NCBI GenBank assembly: GCA_003347645.1 | Contig: QDFX01000008.1 | Location: forward strand, 62,001 to 126,000 | Reading direction: 5' to 3' | DNA: 64,000 nt | Source: Rhizobiaceae bacterium CPCC 101076 | GTDB taxonomy: Bacteria; Pseudomonadota; Alphaproteobacteria; Rhizobiales; Methylopilaceae | Shown: positions 1-8,066 of the stretch, piece after piece | Layout of the letters: every line of letters begins with the position of its first letter | Position numbering within the stretch: the stretch's first letter is position 1 | Translations under genes and position numbers: made by a program | Notes under the pieces: model-generated | What the model saw: only the letters and a program-made list of their open reading frames with translations | Database searches by the model: none | What the model was told of the DNA's origin: nothing

Positions 1-1839
1 TCACGAACAATCGGCACGATCATCGAGGCACGGGATATCAGCGCTGAGAAAGCCGCGCAGGAAGCGCTCAGGGCCACGGTCGCCGATCTCGCGACAGAGC
101 GCCAGGCGCTGGAAATTCTCAATGAGACCGGATCGCGCATCGCGGCCGAGTTGGACCTCTCCCGCGTGGTGCAATTGGTGGTCGACGCAGGAGTTACGCT
201 ATCGGGCGCTAAATTCGGAGCGTTTTTCTACAATGTCGAGACGGACCAAGGCGAGCGGCTGCTGCTCTACTCGCTGTCGGGTGCCGAGATTTCCGATTTC
301 GAGCGCTTCGGCATGCCGCGTGCGACGCCCATCTTCGCACCGACCTTCAAGGGCGAAGGGATCATCCGCTCCGATGATGTAACCGCCGACCCACGCTATG
401 GAAAAAATGCGCCGCATTCCGGCATGCCCGAGGGTCACTTGCCGGTCCGCAGCTACCTCGCTGTTCCCGTCGTCTCCCGTTCTGGAGAGGTCATCGGAGG
501 CTTGTTCTTCGGCCACCCCGAGCCAAACATCTTCGACGAGCGAGCGGAGCGGGTGATGAGCGGGCTTGCGGGACAGGCGGCGATAGCCATCGATAATGCA
601 CGGCTGTTCCAGGCCGCCGAGCGGGCACAGTCGCTTCTTGAGCAGCGAGTCGAGGAGCGCACGCAGGAGCTGGCTACAGCCAACGAGGCTCTGCGCCAGG
701 CACAGAAGATGGAGGCCGTCGGCCAGTTGACCGGCGGCATTGCGCACGACTTCAACAATATGCTGGCGGTGATCCTCGGATCGCTGGAGCTGCTCGGCCG
801 CCGCCTCTCGCCCGAGGACCCCCGCCTCGCCCGTTATCTCGGTGCCGCTCGGGACGGCGCGCAGCGCGCCGCCACGTTAACTCAACGACTGCTCGCATTC
901 TCCCGCCAGCAGCCGCTCGCCCCGGAGAACGTCAATGCGAATAAGCTCGTCGCTGGGATGTCCGACCTGCTGCGGCATTCCCTCGGCGCCAGCATTAAGC
1001 TGGAGACCGTGCTCGCCGCGGGATTGTGGCCGACCCACGTTGATCCGAACCAACTGGAGAGTGCGATTCTGAACCTGGCGGTTAATGCCCGCGACGCGAT
1101 GCCGGGGGGAGGCAAGCTGACCATCGAGACGCAATGTTGCCACCTCGACGAAAAGTACGTCTCGAATCACATCGGGCTGGAAGCGGGCCAGTATGTGATG
1201 ATCGCGGTTTCCGACATCGGCAGCGGCATGCCGCCCGAGGTGATCGCCAAGGCGTTCGATCCCTTCTTCACGACCAAGGAGGTCGGCAAGGGGACGGGCC
1301 TGGGCCTCAGCCAAGTCTACGGCTTTGTGAAGCAGTCGGGCGGGCATATAGCGATTTACTCGGAGCCCGGTGCGGGCACCACGGTGAAGCTCTACCTCCC
1401 CCGCCTAATGGCCCCTGCGGAACTGAGCAAAAGCGAGGGCCAGGCGCCCGACGTGCCCTTAGGCGATGAGGCCGAGGTCATTCTCGTCGTGGAGGACGAA
1501 GAGGCCGTCAGGCGCTACACCGTCGAGGCCTTGAATGAGCTCGGATACCAGGTGATCGAGGTCGAAAGCGCGACCAAAGCGCTCCGCATCTTGGAGACAC
1601 GGGCCGACATAGTCTTGCTGTTCACTGACATCGTCATGCCTGACGTGAACGGTCGGGAGCTGGCCGACGAGGCCCGCAGGCGCCGCCCGCATCTCAAGGT
1701 GCTGTTCACCACCGGCTATACGCGCAATGCGGTGGTTCATAACGGAGTTCTGGATGCCGACGTGAACCTGATTGGCAAGCCGTTCACGATCGATCAGCTC
1801 GCGCACAAGGTACGATCGGTGCTCGAAAGTCGAGCGTGA
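1..1839 (+). CDS. Hybrid sensor histidine kinase, 5' end missing (PAS end-GAF-HisKA-HATPase-REC)
   Basis: The frame is open from base 1, so the gene begins outside the window and the TTG/ATG codons near 151 are internal. The first ~20 residues look like the end of a PAS domain (IIEARDIS), followed by a short helical linker and a GAF domain (about residues 55-205). A coiled coil leads to the H-box GGIAHDFNN; the phospho-accepting His codon is at 745. An N-box (NLAVNARDAM), G/F boxes (DIGSG, FDPFFTTK, GTGLGLS) and a C-terminal receiver with VEDEE and acceptor Asp in FTDIVMP (codon 1627) follow. No membrane segment is visible, so this part is cytoplasmic. The kinase would pass phosphate to its own receiver, which has no DNA-binding output. 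The signal is unknown and no partner regulator is adjacent. Confidence 0.93.
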   Translation, partial: SRTIGTIIEARDISAEKAAQEALRATVADLATERQALEILNETGSRIAAELDLSRVVQLVVDAGVTLSGAKFGAFFYNVETDQGERLLLYSLSGAEISDFERFGMPRATPIFAPTFKGEGIIRSDDVTADPRYGKNAPHSGMPEGHLPVRSYLAVPVVSRSGEVIGGLFFGHPEPNIFDERAERVMSGLAGQAAIAIDNARLFQAAERAQSLLEQRVEERTQELATANEALRQAQKMEAVGQLTGGIAHDFNNMLAVILGSLELLGRRLSPEDPRLARYLGAARDGAQRAATLTQRLLAFSRQQPLAPENVNANKLVAGMSDLLRHSLGASIKLETVLAAGLWPTHVDPNQLESAILNLAVNARDAMPGGGKLTIETQCCHLDEKYVSNHIGLEAGQYVMIAVSDIGSGMPPEVIAKAFDPFFTTKEVGKGTGLGLSQVYGFVKQSGGHIAIYSEPGAGTTVKLYLPRLMAPAELSKSEGQAPDVPLGDEAEVILVVEDEEAVRRYTVEALNELGYQVIEVESATKALRILETRADIVLLFTDIVMPDVNGRELADEARRRRPHLKVLFTTGYTRNAVVHNGVLDADVNLIGKPFTIDQLAHKVRSVLESRA

Positions 1840-2414
1840 CACGGACAGAATGCTTCCCTTGCCCTTGTCCCAATCAGGCGCCTTTTAGAGCGGGTGTTCT
1901 TTCGCGACGGTTCTGCCATCCAGCGGTCGTACCACCGTCCCAGTAGTCGGCTTTCCGCCCAGCGCAGACATGCAAAATAGCGTCCGACGTGCGCTTCGCG
2001 GAAGTGGCGGCTGGCACTGGGATGACCAGGATTGGGGAGCTTAGCTGCCGAGATGGGCCATTGGAATCGACATCACTGGATGCCGGAAAACGTCGCGGTT
2101 CAGATCTTCGGCTGCCTCGATCTTCGCCAGCTCGTCGGCAAGGCGCTGCCGGGCGCGTCCACGCTTCTGCTCTTCTGGACAAACTCGCGCTAAGTCCTTG
2201 ACGGCGCCTACAGTCCAGACACGGCTCGTCCAGCTAACTTGCTGATCCAAAACGAACAGGCGGGGCTTGAAAATCCGCGTGTTCGTTGGTTCGATTCGGG
2301 CCCTGGGCATCATCATCCTAAAGGACTTAGCTCAAGCTTGGCAGCTACGTCGAAATGACGAGCTACACACCAGCGACAACGCTGTAGCCGGCTTCTGCGA
2401 GTTCTCGGCGGGAT
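1840..2414. other. 575-base gap without a convincing gene
   Basis: No frame here gives a protein I recognise. The best candidate is a minus-strand frame ending at 2041. Its last ~45 residues are charged and helical (EEQKRGRARQRLADELAKI), and it could be a small hypothetical protein or the remnant of one. I see no ribosome binding site that supports it, no hairpin followed by a T tract behind the kinase gene, and no repeat. It lies between the kinase and a divergent membrane-protein/regulator pair. Confidence 0.4.
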
Positions 2415-3002
2415 TCAATCGACCTTCGAACGCGCTTGTTCAAGTTTTCGCGGCAGGCCGCGAAAAGCGGCAACAGTCAGCCACACCGCCGACACCAGGA
2501 AATAGAACGCGCCGAATCCTGCATAGGGGGCGATGTCGAGAATCGAGGGCGGGACGGCCTCGATCGACTGCTTGATCATGAAGCCGCCGGCCAGCGTTGA
2601 CTGAGCGCCGCTCAGGATCATGGCCCACTGGGCGCCGTACAAACGCATACGCCGAATTCCAGTGTAGAGCTGCAGCAATCCCGAAAGGATCGCCCAAACG
2701 CCGAACACGGCGAGGACTGCGTGCATGTCCCGCATCACAGCGATGATGACGATAATCGTCATGATCGTGCTGGTGACGACATTCAGGGTCTGGGATCTGT
2801 TCGCCGCGAGCCCACCACTTGCTCGGGCGTCAGCAAAGTTCGCCAGAGCGTCCCAGGCTGGATAGATGATGAGTAAGACGGAGACGACGGTCCGATTATC
2901 CGCGAACAAAATGGCAGCAATTATCCAGGCGATCGAGAAGACGGCGCGGCCGTAATAATAGGACCGCAGCCAGCCGGACGGTGCAAAAAGTTCGTCTTTC
3001 AT
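2415..3002 (-). CDS. Multi-pass inner-membrane protein, DUF308/HdeD-like
   Basis: The 195-residue product has about six hydrophobic segments with short loops and a positively charged C-terminus. The internal near-repeat of paired helices and the G-x-L-x-L-x-x-G-I-R-R stretch resemble the DUF308/HdeD family of small membrane proteins of unknown function. The start at 3002 is chosen because AGAGAG lies 7-8 bases upstream. An in-frame TTG at 3035 would give 11 more residues, but it sits inside a candidate operator (3032-3047). The gene is divergent from a TetR regulator that probably controls it. Family placement is moderate; the membrane topology is clear. Confidence 0.72.
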   Translation of the reverse strand: MKDELFAPSGWLRSYYYGRAVFSIAWIIAAILFADNRTVVSVLLIIYPAWDALANFADARASGGLAANRSQTLNVVTSTIMTIIVIIAVMRDMHAVLAVFGVWAILSGLLQLYTGIRRMRLYGAQWAMILSGAQSTLAGGFMIKQSIEAVPPSILDIAPYAGFGAFYFLVSAVWLTVAAFRGLPRKLEQARSKVD

Positions 3003-3031
3003 AAAGGGCTCTCTCTGACCAAATTCGCAAA

Positions 3032-3047
3032 CCAACTAATTGGTAGG
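3032..3047. promoter_or_regulatory. Candidate TetR operator 1 (CCAACTAATTGGTAGG)
   Basis: This 16-mer matches the one at 3111-3126 at 12 of 16 positions (common pattern CCnACTAnnnGGTAGG). It lies 30 bases upstream of the membrane-protein start and could be bound by the TetR protein at 3134. A lone half-site GGTAGG is at 3091-3096. Confidence 0.6.
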
Positions 3048-3110
3048 AAATCTAATTACGTCAGCGCAAGCTGGTGTCGAGGGGGTAAAAGGTAGGCCTT
3101 GACATCTCAT

Positions 3111-3126
3111 CCTACTAGAAGGTAGG
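3111..3126. promoter_or_regulatory. Candidate TetR operator 2 (CCTACTAGAAGGTAGG)
   Basis: This is an inverted repeat, CCTAC-N6-GTAGG, ending 7 bases before the TetR start codon. It also overlaps the probable ribosome binding site AGGCGG, so bound repressor would block its own gene. A TTGACA hexamer is at 3099-3104, just upstream. Confidence 0.62.
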
Positions 3127-3133
3127 CGGACAT

Positions 3134-3706
3134 ATGGAGCAATCGACTTCCGAAAAAATCTTAGATGTTGCGCAGTCTCTCGTGGTAGCCGGCGGCTACA
3201 ACGGCTTCAGCTACGCCGATATATCGGCAGCCGTCGGTATTCATAAGGCGAGTATCCATCATCACTTCCCGACTAAGGCGGAATTAGTATCCGTGCTTGT
3301 TGGGCGATATGTGCGACAGGCCCAGGAAGGCCTGCGGTCTTTGAGGCAGCAGGTGAGTGATCCTGCCGAACAGCTCGACGCTTACGTCGGCTACTGGCAG
3401 AAGTGCGTCCTCGACGACGCGGAGCCGTTCTGCGTTTGCGCGATGCTAGCGAGCGAGATTCAGTTGCTCCCCGATGCTGTGGCCGCCCAAGTTCGTGCTC
3501 ACTTCCGGAACCTGGGTGAATGGCTTGCTACCGTCTTGGAGACCGGCGAGGAGCAAGGCTCGTTCCGCCTAAGCGCCTCTCCGGAAGAAGAGGCGCAAAT
3601 GCTCATGGCGTCGGTTCATGGCGCGCTCCTGTCTGCCCGAGCATTTGGGGACGCGAAGCTGTTTTTTGCGATCGTTAGTCCGCAGCTTGCTAAGCTCCGA
3701 ACCTGA
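3134..3706 (+). CDS. TetR/AcrR family transcriptional regulator
   Basis: The 190-residue protein has an N-terminal TetR helix-turn-helix (residues ~8-52) with the typical run GFSYADISAAVGIHKASIHHHF. The helical ligand-binding part contains three Cys close together (CVLDDAEPFCVCAM). The ATG at 3134 follows AGGCGG at good spacing. It is divergent from the membrane protein at 2415-3002, and two near-identical 16-mers lie between the genes, so autorepression and repression of the neighbour are likely. The ligand cannot be read from the sequence; the Cys cluster might sense electrophiles or oxidants, but this is speculation. Confidence 0.93.
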   Translation: MEQSTSEKILDVAQSLVVAGGYNGFSYADISAAVGIHKASIHHHFPTKAELVSVLVGRYVRQAQEGLRSLRQQVSDPAEQLDAYVGYWQKCVLDDAEPFCVCAMLASEIQLLPDAVAAQVRAHFRNLGEWLATVLETGEEQGSFRLSASPEEEAQMLMASVHGALLSARAFGDAKLFFAIVSPQLAKLRT

Positions 3707-3893
3707 CGCCATGTCCTTCGTCGCTGCCGACATCCAAATCGGGCAGGGCGCTGAGCCGCTGCGATCACCTGGAGATAGAAAGCTTGCAGCCTGTCGATTA
3801 GACGGCGCGAATCAGGCGTTCATAAGTGCGTGGGTAGTGCGGGCCGAGGAGCCGATCTCAAACCACGGCATTCCCCGCTTCTCCGCCTTACGA

Positions 3894-4787
3894 TCACTCC
3901 CTGTAGCGTAGCGCCTCGAGGAGCAGCGTGAATGCAGGCGTCGGCTGCCGCCGGCTGGGATAGTACAGGTGATAGCCGGGAAACGGAGGACACCAATCCT
4001 CGAGCACCCGGATCAGCCGTCCTTCTTTCACGTGTGCTTCGACTTCGTCCTCCGGAAGATAGGCGAGCCCCAATCCGGCCAGAGCGGAGTTCACGCGCAG
4101 CGCGAGATTGTTGAACACGAGCGGTCCTTCCACGCGCACCTTCAATTCGCGGTCGCCTTTTTCGAACTCCCAGGCGTAGAGCCCCCCGAACGTCGGCAGG
4201 CGTAGATTGATGCAATCATGGGCGGTCAGGTCCTGCGGTATCCGCGGGCGCTTGCGCCGTGAGAAATAGGAGGGCGCCCCGACGACCGCCATCCTCATGT
4301 CCGGTCCGATGCGCATTGCGATCATGTCCTGCGCGACCTGTTCCCCGAGACGGACACCGGCGTCGTAGCGTTCCGCGACGATGTCGGTCAGGCCATAGTC
4401 GACGATGATCTCGACATGGATGTCCGGATAGGCCGGCAACAATTTCGCTACTGCGGGCCAGAGGATTGCATTGGCCGAGTGTTCGCCCGCCGTGATCCGG
4501 ATCGTGCCCGATGGCTTCTCCCGAAGTTCGCCGAGCGCACGGAGCTCCACGTCGATCTCCTCGAACCGTGGGCCGATCGCCCTGAGGAGACGCTCCCCGG
4601 CCTCGGTCGGAGACACGCTGCGCGTGGTGCGGGTCAGAAGTCGAATGCCGAGCCGCTCCTCAAGCCTTCGGACGGTATGGCTCAACGCCGATTGGGACGT
4701 GCCAAGCTTGGCCGCGGCTCGCGTGAAGCTCCGCTCCTCCGCGACCGCCAGAAAGACCGCGAGGTCTCCGAGCTCCTCCCGTCTCAT
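3894..4787 (-). CDS. LysR family transcriptional regulator
   Basis: The 297-residue protein shows the LysR winged helix at residues 1-62 (SFTRAAAKLGTSQSALSHTVRRLE) and a full periplasmic-binding-protein-like effector domain, so it is complete. The ATG at 4787 follows CGGAG on the minus strand. It is divergent from the decarboxylase/cupin gene at 4892, with 104 bases between the starts, which is the usual arrangement for a LysR protein and its target. The C-terminal half resembles the CrgA/YafC type group that often controls oxidoreductase or short-chain dehydrogenase genes. The inducer is unknown. Confidence 0.92.
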   Translation of the reverse strand: MRREELGDLAVFLAVAEERSFTRAAAKLGTSQSALSHTVRRLEERLGIRLLTRTTRSVSPTEAGERLLRAIGPRFEEIDVELRALGELREKPSGTIRITAGEHSANAILWPAVAKLLPAYPDIHVEIIVDYGLTDIVAERYDAGVRLGEQVAQDMIAMRIGPDMRMAVVGAPSYFSRRKRPRIPQDLTAHDCINLRLPTFGGLYAWEFEKGDRELKVRVEGPLVFNNLALRVNSALAGLGLAYLPEDEVEAHVKEGRLIRVLEDWCPPFPGYHLYYPSRRQPTPAFTLLLEALRYRE

Positions 4788-4891
4788 TCATGAAACTCCG
4801 ATATGGCTGCATGCCGTTTCTAGCGTCTAATCATGGAGGAGAGTGAGCCCTAGTCATTGATCATCGCCTGAAATTGCACCGGAGTTGATCG

Positions 4892-6100
4892 ATGAAGCAG
4901 TTCGCTGTCGCGGCAGTCACAGCTCTCTCCTTGGCCGCACCGGTCGAGGCCGAGGAACCGAAATCGCCTCGGCGGAGTGTGGTCTCTCCCGATGTCCAGG
5001 CCACGGTGCCGGCGCTGGCCAACTATACCGACGACGTCCTGTTCGGCGACGTCTGGAAGCGCCCCGAACTCGCCCCCCGAGATCGGAGCATCGTCACGGT
5101 GAGCGCGCTCATCGCGGGCGGTCACACCGCGCAGATGACCGGCCACTTCAATCGCGCGCTCGACAATGGCGTGAAGCCGGAGGAGATCACCGCGATCATC
5201 ACCCATCTCGCTTTCTATTCGGGCTGGCCGAAGGCGATGTCGTCGGTCGCCGTCGCCAAGGCCGTTTTCGAGAAGCGCGGCGTCGATCCCGCGCAACTCG
5301 CCGCGGTGTCGGGCGAAGCGATCGCTTTCGACGAGGCCGCCGAAGCCCGGCGGAAAGACGCCGTGGACAAACAGGTCGGCGGCACCGTCCCGGCCCTGGC
5401 CCGATACACGAATGGCGTTCTGTTCGGCGATCTGTGGCGACGCGCGGACCTTGCGCCCCGGGATCGCAGCCTTGTCACCATCGCCGCTCTGATCGCCGAC
5501 AGTCAGGTCAATCAGCTGCCGTTCCATCTGAACCGGGGGATGGACAGCGGCCTGAGCCAGACCGAGATTTCCGAAGTGATCACGCATCTCGCTTTCTACG
5601 CCGGCTGGCCCAAGGCGATGTCCGCGGTGCCGGTGGCGAAGACTGTCTTCCAAGGTCGCGCCAGTGCGGGATCCAACCCTCAATCGGTGAAGGGAAACAC
5701 CAGGATGGAGATCATTCGCAGCGGCTCGGAGCCGAGCAAAGGACCGGCGGAATACTTCACCGGCTCCGTTTCGGTGGCTTCTCGCTTCCAGCGCGAGGCT
5801 CCGGCACGCATCGGCGGAGCCATTGTTTCGTTCGAGCCAGGCGCACGAACCGCCTGGCACACGCATCCGCTCGGCCAGACCTTGATCGTGACGTCGGGTA
5901 CCGGCTGGGTTCAGCGTGAGGGCGGTCCGGTCGAGGAGATGCGGGTCGGCGACGTGGTCTGGATACCGCCTGGCGAGAAGCACTGGCATGGCGCGACGGC
6001 TACCTCGCCGATGACTCATGTCGCAATCGCCGAGGCACTCGACGGAAAGACCGTGGACTGGCTGGAAAAGGTGACCGACGAGAAGTACGGCGCCCGCTAG
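4892..6100 (+). CDS. Secreted double carboxymuconolactone-decarboxylase/cupin fusion
   Basis: The 402-residue protein starts with a Sec-type signal peptide (residues 1-20, ending near VEA-EE). Two AhpD-like CMD domains follow (about 30-150 and 160-260). Both carry the R-D-R-S helix and the ITHLAFY-GWPKAM helix, and they are clear internal duplicates. The canonical CxxC of AhpD is absent from both. A cupin domain fills residues ~290-400, with metal motif 1 as HTHPLGQT (Gln where Glu is usual) and motif 2 as PPGEKHWH. The ATG follows GGAG (4881-4884). Its divergent LysR neighbour probably controls it. Function is uncertain: the folds occur in lactone decarboxylases and in peroxide-type reductases, and the export signal argues for a periplasmic role. 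Confidence 0.85.
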   Translation: MKQFAVAAVTALSLAAPVEAEEPKSPRRSVVSPDVQATVPALANYTDDVLFGDVWKRPELAPRDRSIVTVSALIAGGHTAQMTGHFNRALDNGVKPEEITAIITHLAFYSGWPKAMSSVAVAKAVFEKRGVDPAQLAAVSGEAIAFDEAAEARRKDAVDKQVGGTVPALARYTNGVLFGDLWRRADLAPRDRSLVTIAALIADSQVNQLPFHLNRGMDSGLSQTEISEVITHLAFYAGWPKAMSAVPVAKTVFQGRASAGSNPQSVKGNTRMEIIRSGSEPSKGPAEYFTGSVSVASRFQREAPARIGGAIVSFEPGARTAWHTHPLGQTLIVTSGTGWVQREGGPVEEMRVGDVVWIPPGEKHWHGATATSPMTHVAIAEALDGKTVDWLEKVTDEKYGAR

Positions 6101-6184
6101 GGCGCGCTTGCCAGGCGATCGCCGACAATCACCCGAATCGGCCGCCGCCGATCAATCGCCTCTATCATCCGGCGTATCCGAGTT

Positions 6185-6203
6185 CTGTCATCCAATGTGA
6201 CAG
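6185..6203. promoter_or_regulatory. Inverted repeat CTGTCA-N7-TGACAG
   Basis: The six-base arms are perfect and 7 bases apart, the size of a typical dimeric regulator site. It lies 265 bases before the aldehyde oxidase operon and 85 bases after the upstream gene. The binding protein is unknown. Confidence 0.4.
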
Positions 6204-6311
6204 GACAACGGGTGGATACGTTTTGTTACAATTTTACCTTCGTTAGGCGTCGTCAGCGCACTGGCGCCCCGCGTGACACGCACCAAGTCCTTCTAAAGAC
6301 GGACGGGAAAC

Positions 6312-6335
6312 GTTTGGAATTGATGAATTCCAAAC
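6312..6335. promoter_or_regulatory. Perfect 24-base palindrome (10-base arms, GATG centre)
   Basis: GTTTGGAATT and AATTCCAAAC flank GATG. There is no T tract after it, so an operator is more likely than an intrinsic terminator. It lies 134 bases before the start of the aldehyde oxidase small subunit. In RNA it would form a ten-pair hairpin with a four-base loop. Confidence 0.5.
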
Positions 6336-6468
6336 ATAGGGGCATTCGGCCCAGTGCCGGTAATCGCGCGCTGATCGGCGCCCTATCCTTGGAACAAGTC
6401 CGACACGCAAATCGCAGCCAGCCGTTTCGTGCGGCGCCGGCTGATGCAACCAAGGAAGGGAAAGCCTG

Positions 6469-7116
6469 ATGCCAAGTAGCAGCGACTTCACCCGACGGGA
6501 CGTCCTGATCGTGGGCGCCGCCTCAGTGGTGGCAACCGCCGCGCCGAACATCGCTCACGGCCAGGTTCCCGCTTCCGCGGCACCGATCATTGCCGGAGCA
6601 CCCGTCATGTCGAAGGTTTCGCTGAACGTGAACGGCGGGATACGTGAGGTTGAGCTCGACATGCGCGCCACTCTGCTCGACGCGCTGCGCGAGAACCTGC
6701 AACTGACCGGTACGAAGAAGGGCTGCGATCACGGCCAGTGCGGCGCCTGCACCGTCATCGTCAACGGGCGTCGCATCAATTCATGCCTGACGCTCGCGGT
6801 GATGCATCAGGGCGAGACGATCACGACCATCGAGGGACTGGGCACGCCGGACAATCTTCATCCCATGCAGGCCGCCTTCATCAAGCATGACGGCTACCAG
6901 TGCGGCTACTGCACGCCCGGGCAGATCTGCTCGGCCGTCGCGATGCTGGAGGAGATCAAGGCCGGCATCCCGAGCCACGTCAGCACCGATCTGACTTCAG
7001 CTCCGCAGGACACCAACGAGGAATATCGGGAACGGATGAGTGGCAACATCTGCCGCTGCGGCGCCTATTCCAACATCGTCGAGGCCATCACCGAAGTCGC
7101 GGAGGGCCGAGCATGA
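6469..7116 (+). CDS. paoA: Aldehyde oxidoreductase, [2Fe-2S] subunit (PaoA/YagT type), Tat-exported
   Basis: The 215-residue protein has a twin-arginine leader (TRRDVLIVG, residues ~6-32). It then has the plant-type ferredoxin domain with [12 protein letters not shown] and the second-cluster motif CGYCTPGQ...CRCGAY. This is the electron-transfer subunit of a periplasmic molybdenum aldehyde oxidase. The ATG follows AAGGAAGGGAAAG. The stop overlaps the ATG of the FAD subunit (ATGA at 7113-7116). Only this subunit needs a leader, because the assembled complex is exported as one. In E. coli the PaoABC enzyme oxidises aromatic aldehydes; the substrate here is inferred to be similar. Confidence 0.94.
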   Translation: MPSSSDFTRRDVLIVGAASVVATAAPNIAHGQVPASAAPIIAGAPVMSKVSLNVNGGIREVELDMRATLLDALRENLQLTGTKKGCDHGQCGACTVIVNGRRINSCLTLAVMHQGETITTIEGLGTPDNLHPMQAAFIKHDGYQCGYCTPGQICSAVAMLEEIKAGIPSHVSTDLTSAPQDTNEEYRERMSGNICRCGAYSNIVEAITEVAEGRA

Positions 7117-8063
7117 AATCCTTCACCTATGAAAAAGCGACCTCCGCTGCCGACGCAGCCGCTGCCGCTGCGCGCAAAGAGGGAACCAAGTTCATCGCGG
7201 GCGGGACCAACCTGCTCGACTTGATGAAGCTCGAGATCGAGACACCGACCCATCTGATCGACGTGAACGGACTCGACCTCGACAAGATCGAACCGACCCA
7301 GGACGGTGGACTGCGCATCGGTGCCCTGGTCCGCAATACCGATCTCGCCGCCAACGAGCGTGTACGGCGCGACTATGGCCTGCTCTCGCGGGCGCTGCTC
7401 GCGGGCGCCTCGGGGCAGCTTCGCAACAGGGCGACGACGGCAGGCAACCTGCTTCAGCGCACCCGCTGCCCCTACTTCTACGACACCAACCAGCGGTGCA
7501 ACAAACGCCAGCCGGGCAGCGGCTGCGCCGCCATCGGCGGCATCAATCGGCAACTGGCCGTGGTCGGCGCGAGCGAGGCCTGCATCGCCACTAATCCGAG
7601 CGACATGGCGGTGGCCATGCGCGCGCTGGACGCGACGGTCGAAACGGTGCGCCCGGACGGCGCGACGCGGACCATACCGATCGCCGAATTCCATCGCCTG
7701 CCGGGCGACACGCCCCACATCGAAACGACGCTGACGGCGGGCGAGCTCATCACCGCAGTCACGCTGCCGAAGCCGGTCGGTGGAAAGCAGATCTATCGCA
7801 AGGTCCGGGACCGCGCGTCCTACGCCTTCGCCTTGATCTCGGTGGGAGCGATCGTTCAGCCGGACGGCTCCGGACGGGTGGCGGTGGGCGGGGTCGCCCA
7901 CAAGCCATGGCGCGTCGAGGCAGCTGAGGCCGAAATGCCGCGCGGCGCCCAGGCCGTAACCGAGCGGCTGCTTGCCGACGCCAAACCGACCGAAGAAAAC
8001 GGCTTCAAGATACCCCTGGTCGAGCGCACGCTCGGCGCGGTCCTGACAGAAGCGAGGGGCTGA
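7113..8063 (+). CDS. paoB: Aldehyde oxidoreductase, FAD/[4Fe-4S] subunit (PaoB/YagS type)
   Basis: The 316-residue protein belongs to the FAD-binding CO-dehydrogenase medium-subunit family. It has the FAD loops [13 protein letters not shown] and [12 protein letters not shown]. The cysteines in [15 protein letters not shown] and GSGCAAIGG match the extra [4Fe-4S] site known in PaoB, so this is the PaoB branch rather than the ordinary xanthine-dehydrogenase type. It starts at the ATG that overlaps the previous stop by four bases, a sign of translational coupling. An open frame extends upstream, but only as overlap into paoA. Confidence 0.93.
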   Translation: MKSFTYEKATSAADAAAAAARKEGTKFIAGGTNLLDLMKLEIETPTHLIDVNGLDLDKIEPTQDGGLRIGALVRNTDLAANERVRRDYGLLSRALLAGASGQLRNRATTAGNLLQRTRCPYFYDTNQRCNKRQPGSGCAAIGGINRQLAVVGASEACIATNPSDMAVAMRALDATVETVRPDGATRTIPIAEFHRLPGDTPHIETTLTAGELITAVTLPKPVGGKQIYRKVRDRASYAFALISVGAIVQPDGSGRVAVGGVAHKPWRVEAAEAEMPRGAQAVTERLLADAKPTEENGFKIPLVERTLGAVLTEARG

Positions 8064-8066
8064 CAG

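Larger units (their letters stand above)
6101..6468. other. 368-base intergenic region upstream of the aldehyde oxidase operon
   Basis: A 90-codon frame (6197-6469) crosses this region but its composition is not protein-like. The region carries two inverted repeats, listed separately (6185-6203 and 6312-6335). It is noticeably richer in A+T than the flanking genes, as expected for a promoter region. I could not assign -35/-10 boxes. Confidence 0.5.

Noticed and set aside
4794-4886. AACTCCG/CGGAGTT inverted repeat between the LysR gene and the CMD-cupin gene
   Set aside because: The two arms are simply the ribosome binding sites of the two divergent genes.
6197-6469. 90-codon frame before paoA
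   Set aside because: No family resemblance, no ribosome binding site, and it covers two inverted repeats; more likely untranslated.
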